The translations under genes were made by a program, and so were the position numbers. Of a stretch of DNA of 64,000 nucleotides, positions 63,166-64,000 are shown one piece after another (position 1 is the first letter of the stretch; each line of letters starts with the position of its first letter). The notes beneath the pieces were generated by a model. It was given only the letters and a program-made list of their open reading frames with translations. It was not told the DNA's origin and ran no database searches. The DNA is from Bacilli bacterium (GTDB lineage: Bacteria > Bacillota_I > Bacilli_A > RF39 > UBA660). The stretch lies in NCBI GenBank assembly GCA_017484125.1, contig JAFUTV010000012.1, positions 1-64,000 of the forward strand. The letters run 5' to 3'.

Positions 63166-63960
63166 ATGTTTGAATATGTTGTAGAAAAACCAGAAATGGT
63201 AAAATTAAAAGATGAAGTGCTTAAGTATAGTGACATAGCAAAAAAAAGAATGGAAAGGTTATATTCTATATTAGGAGATGTTGAAGTATCTATTGAATAT
63301 ATTAAAGCTTATTTAGATTACTTTAGTTATACAAATTCTAAAAGAGAAGATTTATTATTTACTAAGGATGCTTTATTAGAAACTTATAGTATTAGTGCTT
63401 CATATCCAAATTTATCAAGTAAAGCAATTAAATTAATAATGGGAGAATATGTTAAAGATTTATTTGATGAAGTTAAACCATTAAGTTATTTTGATGGCAT
63501 GAATTTAAGACAAATGGATGATTCATTTGATAGATTTATGCACTTACTAAGATTAGAGGCAGATAAAAGTGATTTACCTTATATAGAAGAAGAAAAGAAA
63601 ATTGAAGCATTATCTAATGAATATGGAAAGGAATTTATAGATTACATTAAGAAATTTGCTGTTAAATATCATAAAACATTTGATGAAATCTTTTATTCAA
63701 TTCCAGTATCTTCATTAATTAAACCTGATGTTGATATGTTCTATGAAGAAGCTAAGAAAGAATTATTTGGGTATATTGGCTATCCATACTCTTTCTTACT
63801 ATCTAAATCAATGATTTTATTTGATGGAGTTGATGCTTATACAAGTGATGATAAATTAATGTATAATTCATCAAGAAAAGGTAGTTTTGAAGCCCCATTT
63901 ACAGCATCTGAATTTCTTGAAAGTGTAGAATCTAAAAGAAAAGAAATTAGAAAGATGTGA
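63166..63960 (+). CDS. T-box-controlled protein of unknown family
   Basis: A 264-residue soluble protein, mostly helical and acidic, with no signal peptide or membrane helices. I recognise no domain: there are no Walker, Rossmann, metal-binding or synthetase motifs. The N-terminal half has regular amphipathic helices (SDIAKKRMERLYSILGDVEV); the C-terminal half is aromatic-rich (KELFGYIGYPYSFLL). A strong ribosome site (AAAAGGAGGA) precedes ATG 63166. The T-box upstream means expression rises when tRNA-Asn is uncharged, so a link to asparagine supply, charging or Asn-rich protein handling is expected. Only 40 bases follow, so downstream partners such as asnS cannot be excluded. Confidence 0.75.
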   Translation: MFEYVVEKPEMVKLKDEVLKYSDIAKKRMERLYSILGDVEVSIEYIKAYLDYFSYTNSKREDLLFTKDALLETYSISASYPNLSSKAIKLIMGEYVKDLFDEVKPLSYFDGMNLRQMDDSFDRFMHLLRLEADKSDLPYIEEEKKIEALSNEYGKEFIDYIKKFAVKYHKTFDEIFYSIPVSSLIKPDVDMFYEEAKKELFGYIGYPYSFLLSKSMILFDGVDAYTSDDKLMYNSSRKGSFEAPFTASEFLESVESKRKEIRKM

Positions 63961-64000
63961 TTTAATGTCAGATGACAATCATAATTTAAAAAACACATAA

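Noticed and set aside
63965-64000. Twelve-codon frame (including stop) at the window end
   Set aside because: No ribosome site at proper distance beyond chance and no recognisable content; it ends exactly at the window edge by coincidence.

Overview
The window is very AT-rich, tightly packed bacterial DNA with Firmicutes-type gene sets: Soj/Spo0J with a YyzM homologue, tilS-ftsH, T-box leaders, an L10 leader, FemX, lipoteichoic-acid-synthase-like and YitT proteins. It uses the standard bacterial code. TGA ends several genes, TGG encodes Trp, and prfB (RF2, which reads UGA) is present with its own UGA frameshift. The small coding style, cell-wall genes and many SipW-type, SGNH and pilin-like surface proteins suggest an uncultured gut Bacilli lineage related to the Mollicutes-Erysipelotrichia branch (RF39-like). 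That placement is inference. Nearly all genes are on the + strand; only five (2964-3329, clpP, femX, the S11 carboxypeptidase and a Xre regulator) point the other way. I saw no rRNA, tRNA, CRISPR array, prophage or intact insertion sequence.

Layout. 1-5.5 kb: tail of an upstream gene, a sortase-anchored S41 peptidase-like protein, a lipoprotein, a transposase-like HTH remnant and several orphan genes, one kinase-like. 5.5-16.4 kb: clpP, a TGS-uridine-kinase-like protein, gapA, a SipW-type surface protein, pgk, a hydrolase, prfB, a YitT protein and tilS. 16.4-24.5 kb: ftsH, then a surface block with two anchored SGNH hydrolases, a DUF4358-like lipoprotein, an MBOAT acyltransferase and a DHHW protein, probably for acylation of a cell-surface polymer. 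24.6-28.9 kb: parA-parB-yyzM, an AbgT-family transporter and a pair of pilin-like small proteins. 28.9-33.3 kb: the str operon (rpsL, rpsG, fusA, then tuf). 33.3-40 kb: a gene relic, femX, a DUF308 protein, eno, pcrA and an arylsulfotransferase N-domain-like protein. 40-42.6 kb: rplK-rplA-[L10 leader]-rplJ-rplL. 42.7-45.1 kb: two cell-wall enzymes around a small orphan. 45.2-54.4 kb: T-box-asnB, uvrB, Fic, a DUF2974 hydrolase, a CBS/DRTGG pyrophosphatase, an SDR, an orphan RelB and a Xre regulator. 54.5-64 kb: tex, an LtaS-like protein, a second asnB, argS, an orphan gene, and a second T-box driving a gene I cannot assign.

How it fits together. Most of the window is housekeeping (translation, glycolysis, proteolysis, repair, chromosome partition). 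Between these lie envelope genes that need export and anchoring. Asparagine supply stands out: two asparagine synthetases and two T-box leaders whose specifier reads AAC (Asn). The second T-box precedes a 264-residue protein of unknown family, the best candidate here for something undescribed. Other points: an Ile at the normally invariant streptomycin-site proline of S12, an FtsH with a Rho-N-like tail, an L11 with a long acidic tail, a Fic/DUF2974 gene pair, and a probably leaderless HTH gene. Intrinsic terminators are frequent and mark transcription units clearly.
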